A program made the translations under genes and the position numbers. DNA of 9,059 bases. Origin: Acidobacteriota bacterium (GTDB lineage Bacteria > Acidobacteriota > Vicinamibacteria > Vicinamibacterales > CAVVIG01). Below are positions 1 to 5,620 of the stretch, one piece after another. Within the stretch, counting starts at the first letter, position 1; every line of letters begins with the position of its first letter. The notes under the pieces are model-generated. The model was not told the DNA's origin. It ran no database searches and was given only the letters and a program-made list of their open reading frames with translations. The stretch lies in NCBI GenBank assembly GCA_003223775.1, contig QHWK01000179.1:1-9059 (forward strand), written 5' to 3'.

Positions 1-1093
1 CGCGGCGGCCCACGTCGGGCGGCGTCTCGCTCAGCTTGATCGGCGAGCCGAGCGTGCGCAGGCGGCCGAGCGACGGATGCTCCGTCTCGACGACCATGTC
101 GCGCGCGCGCACCTGCGGATCGGCGAACACGTGCGCGTAGTCGTTGATCGGGCCGCACGGGATGTCGTGCGCGTCGAGCAGCGCGAGCCAGTGGCTGCAC
201 GGCTGCCGGCGCGTGATCGCCTCGATCTCCGCCGCCAGCTCCGCGCGGTTCGCGACGCGCGCCGCGTTGGTCGCGAACTCGCGACGCTCGAGCCATTCGG
301 GATGGCCGACGAGATCGGCCAGGCGGTTGAACAGGCGATCGTTGGCCGCGCCGAGCGTGATGAAGCCGTCCGCGCAGCGGATCGCCTGGTACGGCGCGTT
401 CATGCGATGCGCCGATCCGAGCGCCGTCGGCACGCCGGCGCCGGAGAAGTATTCCGTCGCCTCCCACACCGACAGCGCGACGCCCGCGTCGACGAGCGAC
501 GTGTCGACCCGCTGGCCGGCACCGGTCTGATGCCGGTGCTCGACGGCCGCGAGGATGCCGACGAGCGCGAAGAGCCCGGCGCCGAGATCGGTGAGCGGGA
601 CGCCGGCCTTCGCGGGCGCGCCGCCCGGCTCGCCCGTCACCGACATGATGCCCGACACGCCCTGGGCCACGAGATCGAATCCGCCCTTGCGGCGCTCGGG
701 CCCCGTCTGGCCGTAGCCGGAGATCGACGCGTAAATCAGCCGCGGATTCTCCGCCGCGAGCGTCTCGTAGCCGAGGCCGAGCGCCGCCATCACCCCGGGC
801 CGATAGTTCTCGATTACGATGTCTGTCAAGCGCGCGAGCCGCAGGAAGACGCCGCGTCCCTCGGCGTTCTTGAGGTTCAGGACGAGGCCGCGCTTGCCGC
901 GGTTGACGGCGTTGAAGCTCGGGCTGTCGAGGCCGACGGCGCCCGGCATCACGCGCGTCGAATCGCCGGCGGGCGGCTCGATCTTGATCACGTCGGCGCC
1001 GAGATCGGCGAGCACCATCGCGCAGTACGGACCGGCCATCACCTGCGTGACGTCGAGCACGCGGAGACGGTCGAGCGCGCGGCGCGCAGCCAT
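1..1093 (-). CDS. CaiB/BaiF family (class III) CoA-transferase, 3' end cut by window edge
   Basis: Cytoplasmic enzyme that moves CoA from an acyl-CoA donor to a carboxylic acid through an enzyme-bound anhydride (family knowledge). My translation from the ATG at 1093-1091 gives 364 open codons with no stop before the window edge; the family is usually near 400 residues, so about 30 are missing. Seen directly: an N-terminal segment RVLDVTQVMAGPYC, then LADLGADVIKIEPP, NRGKRGL, ENYRPGVMAALGLGY, SISGYGQTGP, and the active-site stretch AGVPLTDLGAG. The Asp there is residue 169 by my count, matching the catalytic Asp of formyl-CoA transferase. The C-terminal part carries HDIPCGPIND, also typical. 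Which acid it uses cannot be read from sequence. It is divergent from a crotonase-family gene 14 bp away, a natural metabolic partner. No Shine-Dalgarno precedes the ATG. Because the frame does not close inside the window it is easily missed. Confidence 0.93.
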   Translation of the reverse strand, partial: MAARRALDRLRVLDVTQVMAGPYCAMVLADLGADVIKIEPPAGDSTRVMPGAVGLDSPSFNAVNRGKRGLVLNLKNAEGRGVFLRLARLTDIVIENYRPGVMAALGLGYETLAAENPRLIYASISGYGQTGPERRKGGFDLVAQGVSGIMSVTGEPGGAPAKAGVPLTDLGAGLFALVGILAAVEHRHQTGAGQRVDTSLVDAGVALSVWEATEYFSGAGVPTALGSAHRMNAPYQAIRCADGFITLGAANDRLFNRLADLVGHPEWLERREFATNAARVANRAELAAEIEAITRRQPCSHWLALLDAHDIPCGPINDYAHVFADPQVRARDMVVETEHPSLGRLRTLGSPIKLSETPPDVGRR

Positions 1094-1101
1094 TGACGCG
1101 A

Positions 1102-1107
1102 ATTCTA
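1102..1107 (-). promoter_or_regulatory. Possible -10 element for the CoA-transferase (leaderless start)
   Basis: On the minus strand TAGAAT (5 of 6 to TATAAT) sits 8 nt before the ATG at 1093. Transcription would then begin at or next to the start codon, which fits the missing Shine-Dalgarno. No convincing -35 box is visible at 16-18 bp, so this is weak. Confidence 0.25.
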
Positions 1108-1884
1108 ATGCACACCATCTTCGAGGCCGCCGGCCCGATCGCGACGCTCACCTTCAACCGCCCCGACGCGCGCAATGCGATGACGTGGGAGATGTACGAC
1201 GCGCTCGTCGACGCGTGCGAGCGCGTGGATCGCGACGAGGCGCTGCGCGTGCTGGTGCTGCGCGGCGCCGGCGGCAAGGCGTTCGTCGCCGGCACCGACA
1301 TCTCGCAGTTCCAGACGTTCGCGGATCGTCATGATGGCTTGAAATACGAGGAGCGGCTCGACGCCGTGCTCGACCGCATCGAGCGCGTCGCGAAGCCGAC
1401 GATCGCGCAGGTCGAAGGGGTCGCGGCGGGCGGCGGCTGCGCGATCGCGCTCGTGTGCGACCTGCGTGTGGCGACGCCGGCATCGACCTTCGGCATCCCG
1501 ATCGCGCGCACGCTCGGCAACTGTCTGTCGGGCGCGACCTACAGCCGCCTCGTCGATCTCGTCGGGCCGGCGGCGGTCAAGGATCTGCTCTTCACCGGCC
1601 GCTTCCTCGACGCCGCCGAGGCCTACGCCCTCGGCCTCGTCAACCGCATCGTCGCGGCGGATGCGATCGGCGATGCGGTCGCCGGGCTCGCGAGCGAGAT
1701 TGCGGCGAACGCGCCGTTGACGGTGCGCGCGACAAAGGAAATGATCCGCCGCGTCCTCGCGGCGCGCCGCCTTCGGCCCGGCGACGACGCCGACCTCGTG
1801 GAGCTGTGCTATACGAGCGAGGACTTTCACGAAGGCGTCGCGGCGTTCCTCGCCAAGCGCAAGCCGCGATGGACGGGGCGATGA
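1108..1884 (+). CDS. Enoyl-CoA hydratase/isomerase (crotonase) family protein
   Basis: 258-residue cytoplasmic protein of normal family length. Seen: LTFNRPDARNAM (14-25), first oxyanion-hole strand KAFVAGTDISQF (57-68), second oxyanion-hole loop VEGVAAGGGCAIAL (102-115), LFTGRFLDAAEA (161-172), and a C-terminal EGVAAFLAKRKPRWTGR resembling the tail of carnitinyl/crotonobetainyl-CoA hydratases. Aligned by eye with classical enoyl-CoA hydratase, the first catalytic Glu (rat Glu144) is replaced by Ile132 in FGIPIARTLG, and the second (Glu164) falls on Asp159. The fold and CoA binding are secure, but the exact reaction (hydration, dehydration, isomerisation or other) is open. The ATG at 1108 is chosen because family homology begins there; a TTG at 1093 would overlap the divergent gene. 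The neighbouring CoA-transferase could supply its acyl-CoA substrate. Confidence 0.93.
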   Translation: MHTIFEAAGPIATLTFNRPDARNAMTWEMYDALVDACERVDRDEALRVLVLRGAGGKAFVAGTDISQFQTFADRHDGLKYEERLDAVLDRIERVAKPTIAQVEGVAAGGGCAIALVCDLRVATPASTFGIPIARTLGNCLSGATYSRLVDLVGPAAVKDLLFTGRFLDAAEAYALGLVNRIVAADAIGDAVAGLASEIAANAPLTVRATKEMIRRVLAARRLRPGDDADLVELCYTSEDFHEGVAAFLAKRKPRWTGR

Positions 1885-1902
1885 GGCAGTCGCTCGAATC
1901 AG

Positions 1903-1918
1903 TCGGCCGTCGGCCGTC
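1903..1918 (+). repeat. Short period-7 tandem repeat, two copies
   Basis: TCGGCCG occurs twice in tandem at 1903-1916, followed by TC, in the 50-bp spacer between the crotonase stop and the peptidase ribosome binding site. It is too short to mean much alone. It is listed because two other period-7 arrays occur in this window. Confidence 0.4.
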
Positions 1919-1925
1919 ACAGAGT

Positions 1926-2014
1926 GGAGAACGTATGACGCGTTCATCCTCATCGCAGCGCTCGCTGCGAGCGCGCTCCCAATCGCCGCGCAGAGCGAAA
2001 AGCTCGACCTTCAG
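1926..2014 (+). other. Ribosome binding site, ATG and signal peptide of the M28 peptidase, out of frame by one base
   Basis: GGAGA at 1926-1930 lies 4 nt before an ATG at 1935, a good translation start. Read from that ATG, the frame gives serine/arginine-rich nonsense. The frame of the peptidase (codons from 1934) instead reads DAFILIAALAASALPIAAQ followed by SEKLDLQ, and then the peptidase proper. That is a clear Sec signal peptide: hydrophobic core, then an AAQ-type signal peptidase site. One extra base between about 1938 and 1943 would join them, for example as MTRFILIAALAASALPIAAQ. No ATG, GTG or TTG exists in the peptidase frame in this stretch. The gene therefore carries a real one-base deletion, or the sequence has an error here. 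Confidence 0.75.
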
Positions 2015-3412
2015 ATGCTCGGGCGCATCCGCGACGAGGGGCTGTCGCGCTCGCAGGTGATGGACCACATCTCGTGGCTGAGCGACGTCTACGGTCCGCG
2101 GCTCACCGGATCGCCGGCGATCCAGCAGGCGAGCGAGTGGGCGATGAAGCGGTTCCGCGAGTGGGGCCTCGCAAGCGTGCACCAGGAGCGGTGGTCGTTC
2201 GGCAAGGGATGGTCGCTCGTGCGCTTCAGCGCGCATCTCGTCGAGCCGCAGGTTCAGCCGATCATCGCCTTCCCGCACGAGTGGTCGTCGGGGACGAAGG
2301 GACCCGTGACGGCGGACGTCGTGCGCGTGCGCATCGCGAGCGAAGCGGACTTCGCGGCCTACCACGGCAAGCTCGCCGGGAAGATCGTCCTCACGCAGCC
2401 GGCGCGCCGCGTCCGGATGCTCGAGGGGCCGATCATCCTGCGGATGGACGACAAGGCGACGGCCGAAGCCGAGACGACGCCGGTGCCCGAACCGCCGGCC
2501 GGCGGCGGCCGAGTGGGACGTGGAAACGATGCCGCCGCGTTCCGGCAGAAGTTTCCGAGCGGCAGCGGCCCGCGGGACGCCAACGCCGGCCGCAACCCGC
2601 CGGAAATCACGCTCGCCGTCGAGCACTACAACCGCATGATGCGCGTGCTCGACAAAGGCGTGCCGGTCACGGTGGAGATCGACGTCCAGACGAAGTTCTA
2701 CGACGAGGCGACGCCGAACGGGTTCAACACCATCGCGGAGATTCCGGGCGGCGATCTCGCGTCCGAGGTGGTCATGCTCGGCGCGCACTTCGACTCGCAT
2801 CCGTACGCGACCGGCGCGACCGACAACGCGACGGGCAGCGCGGCGATGATGGAGGCGATGCGGATCCTGAAGGCCGTCGGCGCCGAGCCGCGGCGCACGA
2901 TCCGGATCGGCCTGTGGGGCGGCGAAGAACAGGGGCTGCTCGGCTCGCGCGCGTACGTCCGCGATCACTTCGCCGACGTCGACACGATGGCGCTGAAGCC
3001 GGAGCACGCGAAGCTCGCGGCCTACTTCAACTCGGACAACGGCACCGGACGCGTGCGCGGCGTCTGGCTGCAGGGCAATCTCGCGGCGCGTCCGATCTTC
3101 GAGCAGTGGATGGCGCCGCTACGCGACCTCGGCGTCACGATTCTCGGTCCGCGGTCGGTGGCCGCGACCGATCACGTCTCGTTCGACAACGCGGGGCTGC
3201 CGGCGTTCCAGTTCCTCGTGGATCGCCTCGAGTACAACGCGCGCACGCACCACTCGAACATGGACACCTTCGATCGCGTGCAGCGCGAGGACATGGTGCA
3301 GCAGGCGACGGTCGCCGCCGTGTTCGCCTACGACGCCGCGATGCGCGACGAGAAGCTGCCGCGCAAGGCGCTGCCGGCGCCGCAGCGCGGGCGCGGGACG
3401 GCGGGGCAGTAG
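2015..3412 (+). CDS. M28 family zinc metallopeptidase (aminopeptidase / carboxypeptidase Q-like), signal peptide frameshifted off
   Basis: Di-zinc exopeptidase expected to trim peptides outside the cytoplasm. The open frame from the first in-frame ATG gives 465 residues. Residues about 1-85 are the lead-in (SDVYGPRLTGSP typical of the family). Residues about 86-235 form a PA-like insert including AYHGKLAGKIVL. The zinc domain follows, with ligand candidates His258 (GAHFDSH), Asp270 (TDNATGSA), catalytic Glu304 and ligand Glu305 (GGEEQGLLGS), Asp341 (NSDNGTG) and His413 (THHSNMDT). All expected metal ligands are present, so the enzyme body looks intact. Family homology and a signal peptide continue upstream in the same frame, but the only good start (ATG 1935) is one base out of frame. 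As written, 2015 would be an internal, unexported start; the intended protein is about 492 residues. Residues 150-195 form a Pro/Gly-rich low-complexity loop. It follows the crotonase by 50 bp to its intended ATG and could be co-transcribed. Confidence 0.9.
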   Translation: MLGRIRDEGLSRSQVMDHISWLSDVYGPRLTGSPAIQQASEWAMKRFREWGLASVHQERWSFGKGWSLVRFSAHLVEPQVQPIIAFPHEWSSGTKGPVTADVVRVRIASEADFAAYHGKLAGKIVLTQPARRVRMLEGPIILRMDDKATAEAETTPVPEPPAGGGRVGRGNDAAAFRQKFPSGSGPRDANAGRNPPEITLAVEHYNRMMRVLDKGVPVTVEIDVQTKFYDEATPNGFNTIAEIPGGDLASEVVMLGAHFDSHPYATGATDNATGSAAMMEAMRILKAVGAEPRRTIRIGLWGGEEQGLLGSRAYVRDHFADVDTMALKPEHAKLAAYFNSDNGTGRVRGVWLQGNLAARPIFEQWMAPLRDLGVTILGPRSVAATDHVSFDNAGLPAFQFLVDRLEYNARTHHSNMDTFDRVQREDMVQQATVAAVFAYDAAMRDEKLPRKALPAPQRGRGTAGQ

Positions 3413-3413
3413 C

Positions 3414-3448
3414 AATTAAGAATTGAGAATTTGGAATTAAGAATTCCT
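3414..3448 (+). repeat. A+T-rich period-7 tandem repeat (AATTNNG)
   Basis: Directly after the peptidase stop come five heptamers in register: AATTAAG, AATTGAG, AATTTGG, AATTAAG, AATTCCT. The stretch is sharply A+T-rich against very G+C-rich flanks, and the inverted motif follows at 3450-3463. Confidence 0.7.
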
Positions 3449-3461
3449 GAAATTCTTAATT
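3435..3461. terminator. 11-bp inverted repeat between convergent genes, possible bidirectional terminator
   Basis: AATTAAGAATT (3435-3445) and its exact reverse complement AATTCTTAATT (3451-3461) flank a 5-nt loop CCTGA. It lies between the convergent peptidase and MFS genes, and the MFS stop codon TAA (3458-3456) is inside the right arm. The position fits a shared terminator. The stem is nearly all A/T and has no clean T-run, so it would be weak; it may instead be a by-product of the heptamer repeats. Confidence 0.4.
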
Positions 3462-4733
3462 TCGGATGCTCTCGACACGTACTGCCTCGAACGGCCGCTC
3501 CGGGTGCATCGTCGGCGCGAGCAGCGCGCCGAGGAGCAGGAAGCCGAGCGAGCCGGCGAACGGCAGCTGCCAGTTGCCGGTCGCGTCGATGATGAAGCCG
3601 AACGCGATGGGCGAGAGAATCGCGGCGAGCGCCGAGCCGGTGTTCATCATCCCGGCCGCCGTCCCCGAGAACTTGCCGGCGATGTCCATCGGAATCGACC
3701 ACATCGGCCCGATCACGATCTCGGCGAAGAAGAACGCCGCGCCGAGCGAGAGGATGATCAGCACGAGATCGTGCGTGAGGAACACCGGCAGCATGCAGAC
3801 GAACGACGCGAGGAAGCCGGCCATCACGACGTTGCGGCGCGCGCGCAGGAGATCGCCGGTGCGGTGCAGGATCCGATCGCTCACGACCCCGCCCAGATAA
3901 TCGCCGACGACGCCGGCGAAGAAGACGGCGGACGTGAAGAGCGCCGATTTGCGCAGGTCGTACTGGTACTCGTGGAGGAAATACGACGGCAGCCAGGTGA
4001 GATACAGCCAGAGCGTCCAGCCGTAGCAGAAATACACGATCGTGACCGGCGCGATGCGCCGCGTCAGCGCCGGCCACGGCACGCGCGGCCGCTCGCGGTG
4101 CTCGGGCACGCCGCGGTTCGGCAGCGCGTCGAGCTCGGCCCGCGAGACGCTCGTATGATCACCGGGATTGTCGCGGAAGTACCAGAACCAGACGGCCACC
4201 CACACGAGCGATACGCAGCCGAGCGCGACGAACGAGCCGCGCCACGCGATGAGCGTGATCAGCCACGCGACGATCGGCGGCGTGAGCGCGTTGCCGAGGC
4301 GCGCGAACGCGTGCGTCAACCCCTGCGCGAAGCCGCGGCGCCCGACCGCCGTCCAGTTCTGCATGGCGCGCGTCGCCACCGGAAACGTCGCGCCCTCGCC
4401 CACGCCGACGAGCAGCCGGCAGATGAACAGCGCTGCCAGGCCGCCCGCGAGGCCGGTCATGATCGTCGCCGCCGACCAGACCAGGCCGCAGAGAAACAGC
4501 GTGCGCCGCGGACCGAAGCGATCGCCGATCCATCCGCCGAAGATCTGGCAGAGGAGATACGGATAGCCGAACGCCGACTGCAGGAATCCGAGCTGCGTGT
4601 TCGACAGCCGCAGCTCGCGTCTGATCGAGTCGGCCGCCGTCGCGATGTTGACGCGATCGACGTACGTGATCAGGTACATCATGCACAGCAGCCCGAGCAC
4701 GATGTCGGTGGGTCGAAGGCGTCGCGACGGCAT
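3456..4733 (-). CDS. MFS transporter, anion:cation symporter (ACS) family
   Basis: Twelve-helix inner-membrane carrier of 425 residues from the ATG at 4733, a typical length. Seen: TM1 ending in YVDRVN (Asp26, Arg27), QSAFGYPYLLCQIFGGWIGD leading into the conserved loop 2-3 motif GDRFGPRR (70-77), RLLVGVGEGATFP (Arg106, Glu113, Pro118), a hydrophilic central loop at about 187-227 after FRDNPGDHT, and a second-half counterpart GVVSDRILHRTG. The DR-N, SAF and GEG-P pattern is that of the ACS family, which imports organic anions such as hexuronates, glucarate or galactonate with protons. The substrate here is not readable. A GTG at 4742 would add three residues, but the promoter at 4745-4773 would place transcription start after it, favouring the ATG. 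It lies downstream of two small same-strand genes and has its own promoter candidate. The stop codon lies in an inverted repeat. Confidence 0.93.
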   Translation of the reverse strand: MPSRRLRPTDIVLGLLCMMYLITYVDRVNIATAADSIRRELRLSNTQLGFLQSAFGYPYLLCQIFGGWIGDRFGPRRTLFLCGLVWSAATIMTGLAGGLAALFICRLLVGVGEGATFPVATRAMQNWTAVGRRGFAQGLTHAFARLGNALTPPIVAWLITLIAWRGSFVALGCVSLVWVAVWFWYFRDNPGDHTSVSRAELDALPNRGVPEHRERPRVPWPALTRRIAPVTIVYFCYGWTLWLYLTWLPSYFLHEYQYDLRKSALFTSAVFFAGVVGDYLGGVVSDRILHRTGDLLRARRNVVMAGFLASFVCMLPVFLTHDLVLIILSLGAAFFFAEIVIGPMWSIPMDIAGKFSGTAAGMMNTGSALAAILSPIAFGFIIDATGNWQLPFAGSLGFLLLGALLAPTMHPERPFEAVRVESIRN

Positions 4734-4744
4734 GGCGAGCACGC

Positions 4745-4773
4745 ATTAGACTACGCGCCCGAAATATCGGCAA
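4745..4773 (-). promoter_or_regulatory. Candidate sigma70-type promoter of the MFS gene
   Basis: On the minus strand TTGCCG (4773-4768; 4 of 6 to TTGACA) and TCTAAT (4750-4745; 5 of 6 to TATAAT) are separated by exactly 17 bp. The predicted transcription start falls a few bases before the ATG at 4733, giving almost no leader, consistent with the lack of a Shine-Dalgarno. Confidence 0.4.
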
Positions 4774-4794
4774 CCTGCGGACGTGAATCGGCGA

Positions 4795-5016
4795 TCAGTC
4801 GCCGCGGTGTCGAAGCACGTCTTGGAGGTGGCGCTCGTAGAGTCGAAGCGCGACGGTGAGCACGCGCGCCGGCGTCAGTTTACGAACGGCGGCCACGGCT
4901 TTCAGGCGGGCGATCGCGGCGGGCGGCACGCGCAGAATCAACGGCACCATCTCGCGCGCCGGCCTCTTTCGGCCGGTCTTCTGCCACGGAAGGGGACGGC
5001 GCGAGGCCTTTCGCAT
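4795..5016 (-). CDS. Small basic protein with a ribbon-helix-helix-like segment
   Basis: 73 residues. The first 22 are strongly basic (Arg/Lys-rich). From residue 23, VPLILRVPP could form the DNA-contacting strand, AAIARLKAVAAVRK the first helix and TPARVLTVALRLYERHLQDV the second. That is the strand-helix-helix layout of CopG/Arc/ParD-type regulators, which bind DNA as dimers. Codon third positions are G/C-rich as in the neighbours, supporting a real gene. The ATG at 5016 has no clear Shine-Dalgarno; an ATG at residue 23 is an alternative that would leave only the folded core. It lies 31 bp after the 137-residue gene and 61 bp before the MFS ATG, so it may regulate either. No toxin partner of the usual kind is adjacent. 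The RHH assignment is by pattern only. Confidence 0.55.
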   Translation of the reverse strand: MRKASRRPLPWQKTGRKRPAREMVPLILRVPPAAIARLKAVAAVRKLTPARVLTVALRLYERHLQDVLRHRGD

Positions 5017-5047
5017 GCGAGCGCGGCCGGAGCAGAATTGATGCCAG

Positions 5048-5461
5048 CTAAAAATCAGGATTGCTGCGGCCGCCCGGAGCTCGACGGTCGCGGTCCGGAG
5101 GCGGACTGTCGGGATACGCGGCGATGATTCGGGCGCGCGCGTCGTGCAGCTCGTCGCGGATCCGATCTTCCATCCGCCGCGCTTCCTGCCCGTCGAACCG
5201 GTGGCGCTCCATCTGCTCGCGCACGCGCTGCAGCTGCTCCGTGGTGCGACGTGTTGCCGAGTCGGCGGCGACGGCCCGCGCGACGGGGACCGTGGCGTGG
5301 CGCGTCTCCGACGCAGCGGCGGCGACCGGCACGGCCCATTGCTCTGAAACGAGAAGTCCGGCCTCCTGAGGAGACAGATCGAGGATATCGCCCGTTCGAC
5401 TCCGCGAGAGGTCGACCCCGTCGATGCGTTCGGCGAGCTTACGCGTCAGCCGTACACGCAT
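5048..5461 (-). CDS. Conserved-looking protein of unknown function with C-terminal coiled coil
   Basis: 137 residues, not assigned to a named family. The N-terminal part (about 1-45) reads MRVRLTRKLAERIDGVDLS, then GDILDLSPQEAGLLVSEQWA. This is a compact alpha/beta pattern I have seen at the start of short uncharacterised bacterial proteins, usually as a stand-alone small domain. Residues about 46-70 are an Ala/Val/Thr-rich linker. Residues about 71-115 (EQLQRVREQMERHRFDGQEA onward) are highly charged and predicted helical or coiled-coil. The tail is Pro/Arg-rich and probably disordered. No signal peptide, membrane segment or metal site is visible. Start: ATG at 5461, with GAGG at 5469-5466, 4 nt upstream, as a good Shine-Dalgarno. 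It is the first gene of a possible minus-strand run with the RHH-like gene and perhaps the MFS gene. Its upstream region holds the 5502-5610 hairpin. Confidence 0.75.
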   Translation of the reverse strand: MRVRLTRKLAERIDGVDLSRSRTGDILDLSPQEAGLLVSEQWAVPVAAAASETRHATVPVARAVAADSATRRTTEQLQRVREQMERHRFDGQEARRMEDRIRDELHDARARIIAAYPDSPPPDRDRRAPGGRSNPDF

Positions 5462-5501
5462 CGCACCTCGAGGGCGACTGCGTACGGACGTAACACAGTT
5501 T

Positions 5502-5610
5502 GTGTACTTGTTGCGCAGGGTTTTGGACGCCGGCTGCCTTTATGCGGGCATTTACACCAAGCTGAACCAAGGCAGACGTCCATTCGCCCTTGTGCTAGCA
5601 ACAACGACAC
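5502..5610. repeat. 109-nt imperfect inverted repeat (long hairpin), MITE-like or structured RNA
   Basis: Pairing by hand from outside inward: GTGT 5502-5505 with ACAC 5607-5610; TTGTTGC 5508-5514 with GCAACAA 5598-5604; GCA 5515-5517 with TGC 5593-5595; GGG 5518-5520 with CCC 5587-5589; TGGACG 5524-5529 with CGTCCA 5577-5582; CTGCCTT 5534-5540 with AAGGCAG 5569-5575. That is 30 base pairs with small internal loops and bulges. The 28-nt apex contains a further ATGC-GG-GCAT hairpin at 5542-5551. By hand count it is about 55% G+C, lower than the surrounding genes. It fills most of the 159-bp gap at 5462-5620, starting about 10 nt after the dehydrogenase stop and lying upstream of the 137-residue gene. 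It could be a small non-autonomous mobile element, a transcript 3'-end structure or a leader RNA; no T-run marks it as an intrinsic terminator. Confidence 0.55.
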
Positions 5611-5620
5611 CACCTCGCGT

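Noticed and set aside
77..1096. Long plus-strand open frame opposite the CoA-transferase
   Set aside because: Arg/Ala/Asp-rich translation without family motifs; the minus strand gives a clean CoA-transferase over the same bases.
3504..4859. 451-codon plus-strand frame opposite the MFS gene
   Set aside because: Low-complexity Arg/Glu/Ala translation typical of the antisense of a G+C-rich gene; no recognisable domain.
4795..5461. Toxin-antitoxin pair formed by the RHH-like protein and the 137-residue protein
   Set aside because: The 137-residue protein shows no RelE, PIN, MazF or other toxin motif, and the genes are spaced by 31 bp without the usual overlap.
5502..5610. Integron attC site
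   Set aside because: The stem is of attC size and shape, but the outer arms read GTTGC...GCAAC, the reverse of the required AAC...GTT order, and there is no integrase or cassette array.
5462..5620. tRNA or known riboswitch in the gap
   Set aside because: No cloverleaf arms, no T-loop GTTCRA motif and no riboswitch core I recognise.
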